Source: Arabidopsis thaliana (taxonomy: Eukaryota; Streptophyta; Magnoliopsida; Brassicales; Brassicaceae). Taken from it: 64,000 bases of DNA. The stretch covers positions 5,580,001-5,644,000 of the forward strand of contig NC_003076.8 of NCBI RefSeq assembly GCF_000001735.4, read 5' to 3'. The notes under the pieces are model-generated. The model saw nothing but the letters and a program-made list of their open reading frames with translations. It was not told where the DNA came from and did no database searches. The position numbers and the translations under genes are program-made. Below, in pieces: positions 43,592 to 53,500 of the stretch (positions are counted from its first letter, which is position 1; each line of letters opens with the position of its first letter).

Positions 43592-44700
43592 TTACCCTTC
43601 CCTAGCGTCAACGATACATACAGTCTACAAGTTAGGCAGAAAGATTATAAGTTACAAGACAATAAACAGACAATAATCCGCCCAGAGTTTGACTCGGTAA
43701 ACAACAAAGAAGACTACTTATACATATATGCACCTTTAAATTAATATAGATTTCGGTTCCTGGTTTAGGACTTGGCCTGCAGAGAACTGGGACAGGACGT
43801 TCCTCATCCCCTAAGAAGACTATTACCTTGGCTTGGTACTCAACAAGAGGCCCATCAGAAAACTCTCGAGCCATAAAAGTGATGTACAACCTCCATGTAG
43901 CTGCTCCCCTTGCAGTAACTCTCGCAACATTTACCAACTCTAAAGTCGTTCCCTGTGAAAAATATATAAAACTCAAAAATAAATCCAAAAACCAAAATTC
44001 ATATCTTAAGAAAAAAACAAAACAAAACTTCTCACTCACCTTGGTCTCGTTGTGTTTCTTAACACACACATTAGCAAGCTCTGCCATGAAATCCCTAGTA
44101 CTGTTGTAGCCATCCATTTTACCGTCTAGATCAACATCGTCGATTCCGTTCAAGGTATCAGGAAGAAAACCCTAAAACATACAAAAGAGATTTGTTTTCA
44201 TATTTATTTACTGATTTAATAAAAGCCAACTTCGACAACTAACTAGACAGGCATAGACAAATCTATTGGTGCATATATATTCAGCTAAAAAGGCAGAATG
44301 ATTTTGCAACTGATACGACAAAATTAATAAGTGAAGAGGTTAACTTAAACAGATATACCAACGGTTACAAGAAAAGAATAAACAGTTTTGATTATACCTT
44401 ACTCTTGAAAGCCTCGAGCCTGTCATTGTAGTATTCGTCATAATGTTGCTGGTGACGTCCGTACATCTTACGAACCCTGGGATTGATTTTAAATTCGTGA
44501 CCATCAAAGCTGTCGACGTCCCACTCTGGTTCAGTTTCCGCTAACACGTTATACCCAGCCCACTCGCTGTCGCTGCCGTCATCCATATCGCTGTCGCTGC
44601 TGCTATCCTCGTCGACTTTAGAGATAACCTCCTCCGTGACCGATGAACTCATCATGGAGCCACGGTCTGCCGTTAATTCAATGATCGGTGTGGGAGTCAT
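43592..44700 (-). CDS. cystatin-related protein with lost stop and extra exon
   Basis: Exons 44398-44700, 44040-44171, 43734-43952 and a proposed short last exon 43592-43624; 687 nt, 228 aa. Family features: SSSDSDMDDGSDSEWAGYNV, PEWDVDSFDGHEF, GFLPDTLNGI, LANVCVKKHNETK, ITFMAREFSDGPLVEYQAK, PVPVLCRPSPKPG. In its close tandem paralogue (46563-47474) the stop is the TAA in GGAATCTAA; here the same place reads GGAACCGAA, so translation runs on through TEIYINLK. A GT donor follows and the next AG acceptor (43625) would add TVCIVDAREG and a stop. If that intron is retained, the stop moves to 43632. Function unknown. Confidence 0.75.
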
Positions 44701-44748
44701 CGCCGGGGAAAGAAAATTAAGGAACCCTAGGACACGATTTGGCAATTC

Positions 44749-44975
44749 AGAATTTTTGTCAAGATCGATGTTGGTAAGTAATTAGGGCTGTGACATCATC
44801 TTTGGTTATTGACTTATTTCCTTGCGAAATAAATTAAAAGAGTAATTTTTGACCCAGTAGAATTATGATACTTACAATTTTGACCCGGTTATGTGATACA
44901 ATCCAGTCCGGTTAACAAAATGTATACACCAACAATTATCAGTGCCAAGTGGAACAGAATTGTAAAATATTACTT
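44749..44975. repeat. upstream repeat shared by cystatin-related genes (copy 1)
   Basis: Carries CGGTTATGTGATACAATCCA, then GTCCGGTT, AAAATGTATACACCA and AAGTGGAACAGAA. The same order of phrases is found at 47530-47820 and at 55307-55690. It lies just upstream of the start of the cystatin-related gene at 44700, so it is a duplicated promoter segment. Confidence 0.75.
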
Positions 44976-45034
44976 GCCTTCTCACTGAAAAGCTAACTAT
45001 AGAGTTTTAAGGCTACGGTCCAACAACCCCTTCG

Positions 45035-45619
45035 TCTAAACTAATTACTAAAAGAATATCTACATATACATTTTTGCAACTATTTTGTGAAATAAATCAT
45101 GTAGTTGGAACTTATTTACAATGGTTGCCATTGGATTTTAATGTTTGTTTTTGATAATTAGAAAAAAAATCTTCGAATTAAAAATTTGACATTTAACAAT
45201 CTTCCCTAAATCTCTCCACATTAACTACACGATTAGTTAATAAAATAAAACTTCAAAAATATTTAATATCATTTAATTACTACAAAATTATCATTTTTGA
45301 TATTGCTTTTCTTCATAATTATAACAATTCGATTATAATCATCAAAGCGCAGAGATATTTGATAGCATTTAATTACTACAAAATTACAAAATATTTAGAC
45401 AATAATTCATAAACATATCATAAATAAGATCAACATTAATAAAATAAATGGTTTTTTTACGGACTGGTTAGTGGGACGGGTTTGATAGGACGTTACTTAA
45501 TAACAATTGTAAACTATAAAATAAAAATATTTTATAGATAGATACAATTTGCAAACTTTTATGTATACTACCCTTAAAAAATAAATTGTTTCCGCGGTGT
45601 ACCGCGGATTAAAATCTAG
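45035..45619 (+). mobile_element. non-autonomous Helitron (ATREP-like)
   Basis: The right end has the Helitron layout: a hairpin with the palindrome CCGCGGTGTACCGCGG (45592-45607), 8 nt of spacer, then CTAG (45616-45619) followed by a host T. The left end is less certain; TCTAAACTAATTACTAAAAG at 45035 is the best candidate. The inside is AT-rich, with no ORF, so it would depend on another element for Rep/helicase. Part of the left region resembles 12790-12870. Confidence 0.7.
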
Positions 45620-45639
45620 TATTCATATAAAAATGCTTG

Positions 45640-46400
45640 CTACAAAATATTTAGAGAGGAAGAAGCCTTGTGAGAAAAGGCACAAGTTTAATTCATGTTT
45701 TGAGGTTTGATAATGATATGCACATGCTACAGCCTTTCAGGTGCAAAGAAATGTACAATTAGATCAGACGTACTGAAGAAACAAACAACTCTAGTAGCTA
45801 CCAATGTCACCTACTTAACATATTCTAGTTTTTTTTCCCAAAAAGGTTCTTTTGATATATACTACAAACATAAAACATTACAGCGTTACACTGGAGAAAC
45901 CAAAGTGAGAAGGCAAGCAACTTTTCTAACTTAGATATTACAACTGAAACTAAAGTCACTCCACATTCAACTACTAAAACAAAGGAAATAATATGATAAC
46001 ATCAAAACAGTCTTCATAACTTCCCCAATAAGATCATATTGAGAAGTGCAAATGATCTTATATAGCTTCCAACATTAGCCTTTGTTATGAAAGACACTTA
46101 ACACATATTCTAGTTTATTACTAACTATCTGAACAATATACAAATATTCTTTGAAAAATTCAAGAACTAATTAAACAATACTTAATGAATTAGAAAATGA
46201 TCTCTAGTAAAAAAAATCAGCGCTAATGGCATGATTAAACTATAAATTCCTATATATTATCATTACAATATAAAGGATATTTAATATAATTTTCCAATAA
46301 AACAATATTAGCTGGCCTAGTATTATATTATTACGCAATTCACTATTTTGTTCATCCTCTCATCATCTGTCAAATTTTAATCTTTTATAACTTCGATGCA
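45640..46400. other. AT-rich spacer
   Basis: No gene or element end recognised. The open frame at 45707-45934 is AT-rich and unsupported. Confidence 0.35.
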
Positions 46401-46562
46401 TCTTAGCCTTCGTCAACAATACATATATACAATCCGCAAAGATTACAAGTTAAAAAGAAAAGACAGTACATAATCCCTTCAGAGATCTCATGAGTTTGAC
46501 ACAATAAACAACAAAGAAGAGTTACACATATACCTTTAAATAAACTTTAAATTAATATAGAT

Positions 46563-47474
46563 TTAGATTCCTGGTTTAGGAGCTGCTCTGCAGAGAACTG
46601 GGAAAGGATCCTTGACCCCTAAGAACTTTATTACCTTGGCTTGGTACTCAACAAGAGGCCCATCAGGAAACTCTCGAGCCATAAAAGTGATGTACAACCT
46701 CCATGTAGCTGCTCCCCTTTCAGTAGCTCTCACAACATTTACCAATTCCAAAGTATTTCCCTGTGAAAAAAAATGTATAAAATTCCAAATAAACCAAAAT
46801 ACGAAATTTCTTCAAAAAAAATAAAAAGTAATTCTTTCGACTCACGAACCTTGGTCTCGTTGTGTTTCTTAACACACACATTAGCAAGCTCTGCCATGAA
46901 ATCCCTAGTACTGTTGTAGCCATCCATTTTTTCGTCTAGATAAACATCATAGATTCCATTCAGATGATCAGAAAGAAAACCCTAAAACAAACAAAAGACA
47001 TTTGTTTTCATATTTTTTACTGATTTAATAAAAAACCAACTTGGACAACAAAGGCAGGCATACACAAATCTATTGGTGCATCTATATTCAGCAAAACAAA
47101 TAGCAACTGATAAGAGAAAAGAAGAGGCTTATACAGATATGCCAATGGTTACAAGAAAAGAATTAAACAAATTGTACCTTATTCTCGAAAGCCTTGAGCC
47201 TGTTGTTGTAGTATTTGTCATAAAGTTCCTGGCTGCGGTACATTTGACGAACCCTGGGATTGATTTTAAACTCGTGACCGTCAAAGCTGTCGACGTCCCA
47301 CTCTGGTTCAGTTTCCGCTAACACGTTATACCCAGCCCACTCGCTGTCGCTACCGTAATCCATATCGCTGTCGCTGCTACTATCGTCGTCTTCCTCGTCG
47401 ACTTTAGAGACAACCTCCTCCTTGGTCGATGTACCCATCATGGAAACAGTTAATTCATTGTTGGTCGATGTCAT
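46563..47474 (-). CDS. cystatin-related protein (tandem paralogue)
   Basis: Probably AT5G17110. Exons 47178-47474, 46850-46981, 46563-46760; 627 nt, 208 aa. Very close to the gene at 43592-44700: SSSDSDMDYGSDSEWAGYNV, PEWDVDSFDGHEFKINPRV and LANVCVKKHNETK are shared almost residue for residue. The middle exon begins GFLSDHLNGIYD, the last exon runs ELVNVVRATERGAATWRLYI, and the protein ends KPGI with TAA in place. It has the same acidic N-terminal exon plus cystatin-like C-terminal part. Start MTSTNNELT at 47474; the leader contains AACCCTAG as in the other copies. The first eight codons and the leader were also copied to 49868-49977. Confidence 0.85.
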
Positions 47475-47529
47475 CGCCGGAAAAAACGAAGGAACCCTAG
47501 AACACGATTTGGCAATTCAAGATTCTATC

Positions 47530-47910
47530 TCAACAGTGCGACAAGATCGATGTAGGTACTAGGTAACTAATTAGGGTTGTGACATCGTGTTTGCCTTTTT
47601 GGCTATTTCCCTGCGAAGGAAACGTGTCCCGGTAGATTATGGAACGGTTATTGAGTGGGATATTCGGTTATGTGATGTAATCCAGTCCGGTTTACAAAAT
47701 GTATACACCAAAGTGGAACAAAAAACTTCAATTGTAAGATATTTTAAATTTTATCGGGATTGGTTTGGTATTTTGGCAAGAAAAAATATAACAGAGAGTT
47801 TTGTTTCAAACTTTTCGACCATGAAAAAAGTTCTCGAAACATAGTTGACGAGTTGGCCGATGTTCATATTTTTTTCTTTTCATAGTTGACGAGTTGACTA
47901 TATGAAAATG
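47530..47910. repeat. upstream repeat shared by cystatin-related genes (copy 2)
   Basis: Promoter-side segment of the gene at 46563-47474, almost identical to 49910-49977 plus 55307-55690, the two halves split by the EVD retrotransposon. It contains GATCGATGTAGGTACTAGGT at 47544-47563, the uninterrupted counterpart of the EVD target site. The plus-strand open frame 47587-47844 arises in this repeat and is probably not a gene. Confidence 0.85.
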
Positions 47911-48115
47911 AAACGTGGGGGACAAAATGGGGATTCAACGGATATGCAAGAATTATCATCAAAAAGACTTGTCCTATCTTTTACGTGAGTGGTTTGGTTA
48001 ACTAATTAGTATAAGTTTAAAAATAAAACATATTTAATTATCTTGTGAAGATGGTAAATAATTTATTATTATTTTTATGGATGTAATTATCGTTATTATT
48101 GTTGTTTTTATCGAC
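47911..48115 (+). pseudogene. fragment: 3' end of a papain-like protease gene
   Basis: Starts abruptly at TGGGGGACAAAATGGGGATT, which is inside the last exon of the protease gene at 58188, and follows it through KWGFNGYARI, TCPIFYV, the stop region and about 110 nt of 3' flank. Everything upstream (Cys, His, the first four exons) is missing; the sequence to the left is instead the cystatin upstream repeat. The junction at 47910/47911 is a duplication breakpoint. Confidence 0.85.
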
Positions 48116-48528
48116 TGTGTATTTCTGATTTTTTTTTTAATTGACTCTAATATTGCAAGTTTCCGTTGACTTGTACTTTTTACACTAGTTGAAGTATATG
48201 GCAAATCTTCTTTACCATGAGTCGAACATAAACTCATTGATAACCATTAAAGGCACAACAAAATATTATAGTCATAGACTCATAGGTCACATATATAGGT
48301 CCCACACTTGATTACACCTAACACTTAACATAAAGCTTAAAACTATAACCTCAATGCATCTGAAGCTTGGTTAGCTAGGCGTCAACATATCCAATCTGCA
48401 ATTTAGAAAGAAAGATTAAAGTCAATAATCCCATGAGATCTAATCAAAACTAACACATTACACTTTACACATCATATACTTAAATGACTACAACACACAA
48501 AGAATGATATCATACCTCAAATGCAAGT

Positions 48529-49324
48529 CTAAACAGAGAGTTTAGGACTTGGTCTGCAGAGAATAGGGAAAGGAGGTTTCTCCTGTCCTACATAACTCAT
48601 GACTTTGGCATGGTACTCAACAAGAGGTCCATTGGGATACTCACGAGCCATAAACGTTATATAAGAATTCCATGTAGCTCCTCCTAATTCAATAACTCTT
48701 ACAATCTCTACCAATTCCACAGTCGTTCCCTATATGATAGAATCAACAACCCAAATTTAATGAATCCAAAATGAAAAGTTTTGGATTCATAAGTGTGAAT
48801 CACTAATTAATCACTAACCTTCTCATCGTTTAATTTCTTAACACACAAGTTAGCAAGATCTGTATTCAACTCTCGAGCGGTCATATTACGATACGCTACT
48901 TCTTCAAGATCTTGGATTGGGTAAGTCCCACTCAAAGGTTCTGGAAGAAAACCCTACAAAATTACAAAAAATTGTTCTCAAACCTAATATAATCGGCGAA
49001 ATTTTTACAAGAAAAACCACAAAAAAAAATCGTTACCTTACTCTCGATAGCCTGACGCTTGCGGGTACGAAATTCTTGATAACTGTCTTCGTCGGAGAAA
49101 AACTGACGATCTTCAGGATCTGTCTCGTATTCACGACCATCGTAGCTGTCCACATCCCACTCCGGTTCTGGTTCTGGCACGTATTTATATCTTCTGTCGA
49201 TATCGCTGCCTTCGTCGTCGTCTTCTTCCTCTTCGACTTTGTGCTCCTCCATGAGCGAAGAGTTCATCATTTTCGTCGTCGAAGCTTGTATCTCCATCTC
49301 TTCCTTGATCGATTCAGGAGCCAT
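48529..49324 (-). CDS. cystatin-related protein
   Basis: Probably AT5G17120. Exons 49037-49324, 48819-48953, 48529-48729; 624 nt, 207 aa. Start MAPESIKEEM at 49324. Acidic N-terminal exon (EEEEDDDEGSDIDRRY), PEWDVDSYDGREYETDPEDR, middle exon GFLPEPLSGTYPIQDLEEV to NLCVKKLNDEK, last exon ELVEIVRVIELGGATW, ITFMAREYPNGPLVEYHAK, PFPILCRPSPKLSV. It is the duplicate of the gene at 58801-59592; the similarity continues on both sides (47911-49402 against 58188-59670). A 3' UTR intron is likely, as in that copy: a GT donor just after the stop region and an AG before ATTGGATATG near 48398. Function unknown. Confidence 0.85.
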
Positions 49325-49510
49325 GATCGGAGAAAACCCTAGATCAGATCTTAAAAACAATTTGAGAATTTCAAGGAACCGGAACTTAAAAAGAGTATTT
49401 TACTACAAGCATGTGTTTCTCTTTGTGCATAATAGTTAGATTCTAAATTCCTTGTTTGCTAACAAGTTTAAGTGTTTTGACTTAATGTAGATTTTATGCA
49501 TGTTTTGCAG

Positions 49511-49867
49511 ATTTGTAAAATCAAGACAAGATTTCTTACCAAACCCACGCGACTCCTGAGGAAATTCGAGGATTACGTACTACTGATTATATTGGTATTA
49601 GTGTTAATGTACGTGGAATATTTTTTCGCATCGAAGAGGTAAGTATAAATAAAAACTGAAATTATATATAAAAAGCTATTCAATAGTATTAACCAATATA
49701 GTTTAATTATGATTGCTTATGTGAAACAATTTAAGGAGATCTATATTCTGCCTAAACCGGAAGAAGGTATCAGGTATGGGAGAGACATGCTTTGATCATT
49801 GTTGGTTACGGTACAACAAAAGATTGACAAATTGTTTTTCATTGTCCAAAACACGTAGAGGACAAAT
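49511..49867 (+). pseudogene. broken papain-like protease gene (exons 4-5 only)
   Basis: 49511-49638 matches exon 4 of the gene at 57830-57961 (ACCAAACCCACGCGACTCC, ending GAAGAG/GTAAGT) but is 4 nt shorter net, with a deletion in the AACGCG stretch. About 49730-49867 matches its last exon but the acceptor CAG has become CAA, the frame is broken after KPEEG, and the Trp of the active-site Asn motif NTWG is TAG. At about 49868 it joins the reversed 5' end of a cystatin-related gene. Exons 1-3 are absent. Confidence 0.85.
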
Positions 49868-49977
49868 GTTAATTCGTTGTTGGTCGATGTCATCGCCGGA
49901 AAAAAACGAAGGAACCCTAGAACACGATTTGGCAATTCAAGACTCTATCTCAACAGTGCGACAAGATCGATGTAGGT
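49868..49977 (-). pseudogene. 5' end of a cystatin-related gene, truncated
   Basis: Minus-strand leader and first eight codons (MTSTNNELT region, start at 49891) of a copy of the 46563-47474 gene. After the ninth codon it runs into the broken protease exon. On the other side it is interrupted at 49977/49978 by the EVD 5' LTR, and its upstream sequence continues after the 3' LTR at 55307. Confidence 0.85.
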
Positions 49978-50383
49978 TATTGATCAAGACTCAAATAAGA
50001 AAGGCCTAGTATTGGATATGTACTACAAGAGAGTGGGCCGAACATATGAGAAGTCTATGAAGAGCTTCTAGAAGAGGTGAAGGCACACAAATATCTCTTG
50101 TAGCCGTTGAAGAGGACTCACGAGTGTCTTTAGCAACAAGGTCAACCAATGACCAGTCACTCTCATCACCAAGACCAAGGAACCTCTTCTCTTATGTCTC
50201 TTTCAGTCTTACGTTAATTGTAAACAGCCATATTCTCTTTGTGTGTCTTTAAAAGCATTGTAAACACACAAAGGTTACTATCTAATTCTATCAATATGAT
50301 TTGGTCTCATATTCTCTCACATACAAACTCTCTTGTTCTTCATAACTCTCTTAATCTTTAATACAATTCCGCATATTCTTTCA
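49978..50383 (+). repeat. 5' LTR of EVD
   Basis: 406 bp, from TATTGATCAAGACTC to CGCATATTCTTTCA. It begins TATTGA rather than TG; the right end is CA. Same length and, by eye, same sequence as the 3' LTR. Contains the promoter for the element's transcript. Confidence 0.95.
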
Positions 50384-50395
50384 TGGTATCAGAGC
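50384..50395 (+). other. primer-binding site (initiator tRNA-Met)
   Basis: TGGTATCAGAGC, complementary to the 3' end of plant initiator methionine tRNA, directly abuts the 5' LTR. This is the minus-strand priming site of Ty1/Copia elements. Confidence 0.95.
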
Positions 50396-50537
50396 ATAAG
50401 ATCATGTCTTTATGCTTATAAATCTTCTATTCTCATTCTATTCTTCATTTTCTCGAAATCTCTTCATCATTCTCTAGCTTCATCTCTTTTAACCAACAGA
50501 TAATAGCTTTATTCATCAGTCCGTTTGTGCTTGAATC

Positions 50538-53500
50538 ATGGAGACTTCTCAAAAGATGATTACTACGGTGATACTTCAAGGGGGAAACTACCTAACTTGG
50601 TCAAGAACAACAAAAACGGTGTTGTGTGGTCGTGGGCTTTGGAGCCATGTAATCTCATCTAAAGCTCCAAAAGAAGCCAAAGAAGAAGAAGAAACGGAGA
50701 CTATATCTCCCGAGGAAGAAAAATGGTTCCAAGAGGATCAAGCTGTCCTTGCTCTTCTTCAAAACTCTCTTGAAACCTCTATTCTAGAGGGATACTCTTA
50801 CTGTGAGACAGCAAAAGAGTTGTGGGATACACTTAAAAACGTGTATGGGAACGAATCGAATTTGACCCGCGTGTTTGAAGTGAAGAAGGCGATTAACGAA
50901 CTAAGTCAAGAAGACTTAGAGTTTACTAAACACTTTGGTAAGTTCAGGTCCTTATGGTCTGAACTTGAGAGCTTGAGGCCGGGAACGCTTGACCCGAAGA
51001 TTCTCCACGAAAGGCGTGAGCAAGACAAGGTGTTTGGACTCCTTCTCACCTTAAATCCAGGGTACAATGACCTAATTAAACACTTGCTTAGGTCGGAGAA
51101 GTTACCAAGTCTTGATGAGGTGTGTTCTAAGATTCAGAAAGAGCAAGGATCAACCGGGCTATTTGGTGGAAAAAGTGAACTCATCACGGCTAACAAAGGA
51201 GAAGTAGTGGCGAACAAAGGTGTGTACAAGAATGAGGATAGAAAACTGTTGACTTGTGATCATTGTAAGAAGAAGGGCCACACCAAAGACAAATGTTGGT
51301 TGCTACATCCACACCTCAAGCCCGCCAAGTTCAAAGACTCAAGAGCTCATCTCTCTCAAGAAACTCATGAGGAGCAAAGTCAAGCCGGGTCATCGAAAGG
51401 AGAGACATCCACATCATTCGGAGACTATGTGAGGAAGTCGGACTTGGAAGCACTCATCAAGTCCATTGCTTCACTCAAAGAATCCGGTATCACTTTCTCA
51501 TCACAAACATCTAGTAGTTCAATTGTGATAGACTCGGGTGCTTCTCATCATATGATTAGTAACTCTAATCTTCTTGATAACATAGAACCAGCTCTAGGAC
51601 ATGTTATTATTGCTAATGGTGACAAAGTTCCAATTGAAGGGATAGGAAACTTGAAATTGTTTAACAAAGATTCAAAAGCTTTCTTTATGCCTAAGTTCAC
51701 ATCTAACTTATTATCCGTGAAAAGGACCACTAGAGACTTAAATTGTTATGCGATTTTTGGCCCTAATGATGTGTATTTTCAGGATATTGAGACGGGAAAA
51801 GTTATTGGAGAAGGTGGTTCAAAAGGAGAACTCTATGTTCTTGAAGACTTGTCACCAAACTCTTCTAGCTGTTTTTCCTCTAAGTCACATTTAGGCATCT
51901 CTTTTAATACTTTGTGGCATGCTAGGCTAGGTCATCCTCATACTAGAGCTCTTAAACTCATGTTACCAAATATTTCTTTTGATCATACAAGTTGTGAGGC
52001 TTGTATTCTTGGTAAACATTGCAAATCGGTTTTTCCTAAATCTCTTACTATCTATGAGAAATGTTTTGATCTAGTTCATTCGGATGTTTGGACCTCACCA
52101 TGTGTTTCTAGAGACAACAACAAATATTTTGTCACATTTATTGATGAGAAATCAAAGTACACTTGGATAACACTATTACCCTCAAAAGATAGAGTGTTTG
52201 AAGCTTTCACTAACTTTGAAACCTATGTCACTAATCAATTTAATGCAAAGATTAAAGTGTTTAGGACCGATAATGGAGGAGAATACACAAGCCAAAAGTT
52301 TCGAGATCATCTAGCCAAACGTGGAATAATACACCAAACAAGTTGCCCGTACACACCACAACAAAATGGAGTGGCGGAGAGAAAGAACCGACATCTCATG
52401 GAGGTGGCGCGGTCAATGATGTTTCATACAAGTGTTCCAAAGAGATTTTGGGGTGATGCGGTCTTAACCGCGTGCTACCTTATCAATCGAACACCAACTA
52501 AAGTCTTAAGTGACTTATCTCCCTTCGAGGTACTTAACAATATTAAACCGTTCATTGATCACTTACGAGTGTTTGGTTGTGTATGTTTTGTTTTGATACC
52601 CGGAGAACAAAGAAGCAAGCTAGATGCGAAGAGCACTAAGTGTATGTTTCTTGGCTACTCAACTACTCAAAAAGGATATAAATGCTTTGATCCAACCAAG
52701 AACCGCACATTTATATCCCGAGATGTCAAGTTTCTTGAAAACCAAGACTACAACAACAAGAAGGATTGGGAGAACCTAAAAGATCTTACTCATTCCACCT
52801 CCGATCGTGTTGCAACTCTAAAGTTTCTATTGGATCATTTGGGCAATGACTCAACTTCGACAACTCAACATCAACCGGAGATGACACAAGATCAAGAAGA
52901 CTTGAATCAAGAGAATGAGGAGGTGTCCCTACAACATCAAGAAAATCTTACACACGTGCAAGAAGATCCTCCAAACACACAAGAACACTCTGAACATGTT
53001 CAAGAAATCCAAGATGACTCAAGTGAAGATGAAGAACGTACACAAGTTCTTCCACCTCCACCACCTCTTAGAAGGAGTACACGCATTCGACGCAAGAAGG
53101 AATTCTTCAACTCTAATGCGGTAGCTCATCCTTTCCAAGCGACATGTTCTCTTGCCCTTGTACCTCTAGATCATCAAGCGTTTCTCTCCAAGATTTCTGA
53201 GCATCGGATTCCTCAAACATATGAAGAGGCAATGGAAGTCAAGGAATGGAGGGATGCGATAGCCGATGAGATAAACGCTATGAAACGAAATCATACTTGG
53301 GATGAAGATGACTTACCTAAAGGAAAGAAAACAGTGAGCTCAAGGTGGGTATTCACAATCAAGTATAAGAGTAATGGAGATATCGAGAGATATAAAACTC
53401 GCTTGGTGGCTCGGGGGTTCACGCAAACATATGGCTCCGACTACATGGAGACTTTTGCTCCGGTGGCTAAGCTACACACGGTGAGAGTGGTTCTTGCCTT

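Noticed and set aside
47587-47844. 85-codon plus-strand ORF with a relative at 55336-55542
   Set aside because: Not called as a gene because it lies in a duplicated promoter segment and the first copy (44749-44975) does not keep it open; retained only as a finding.
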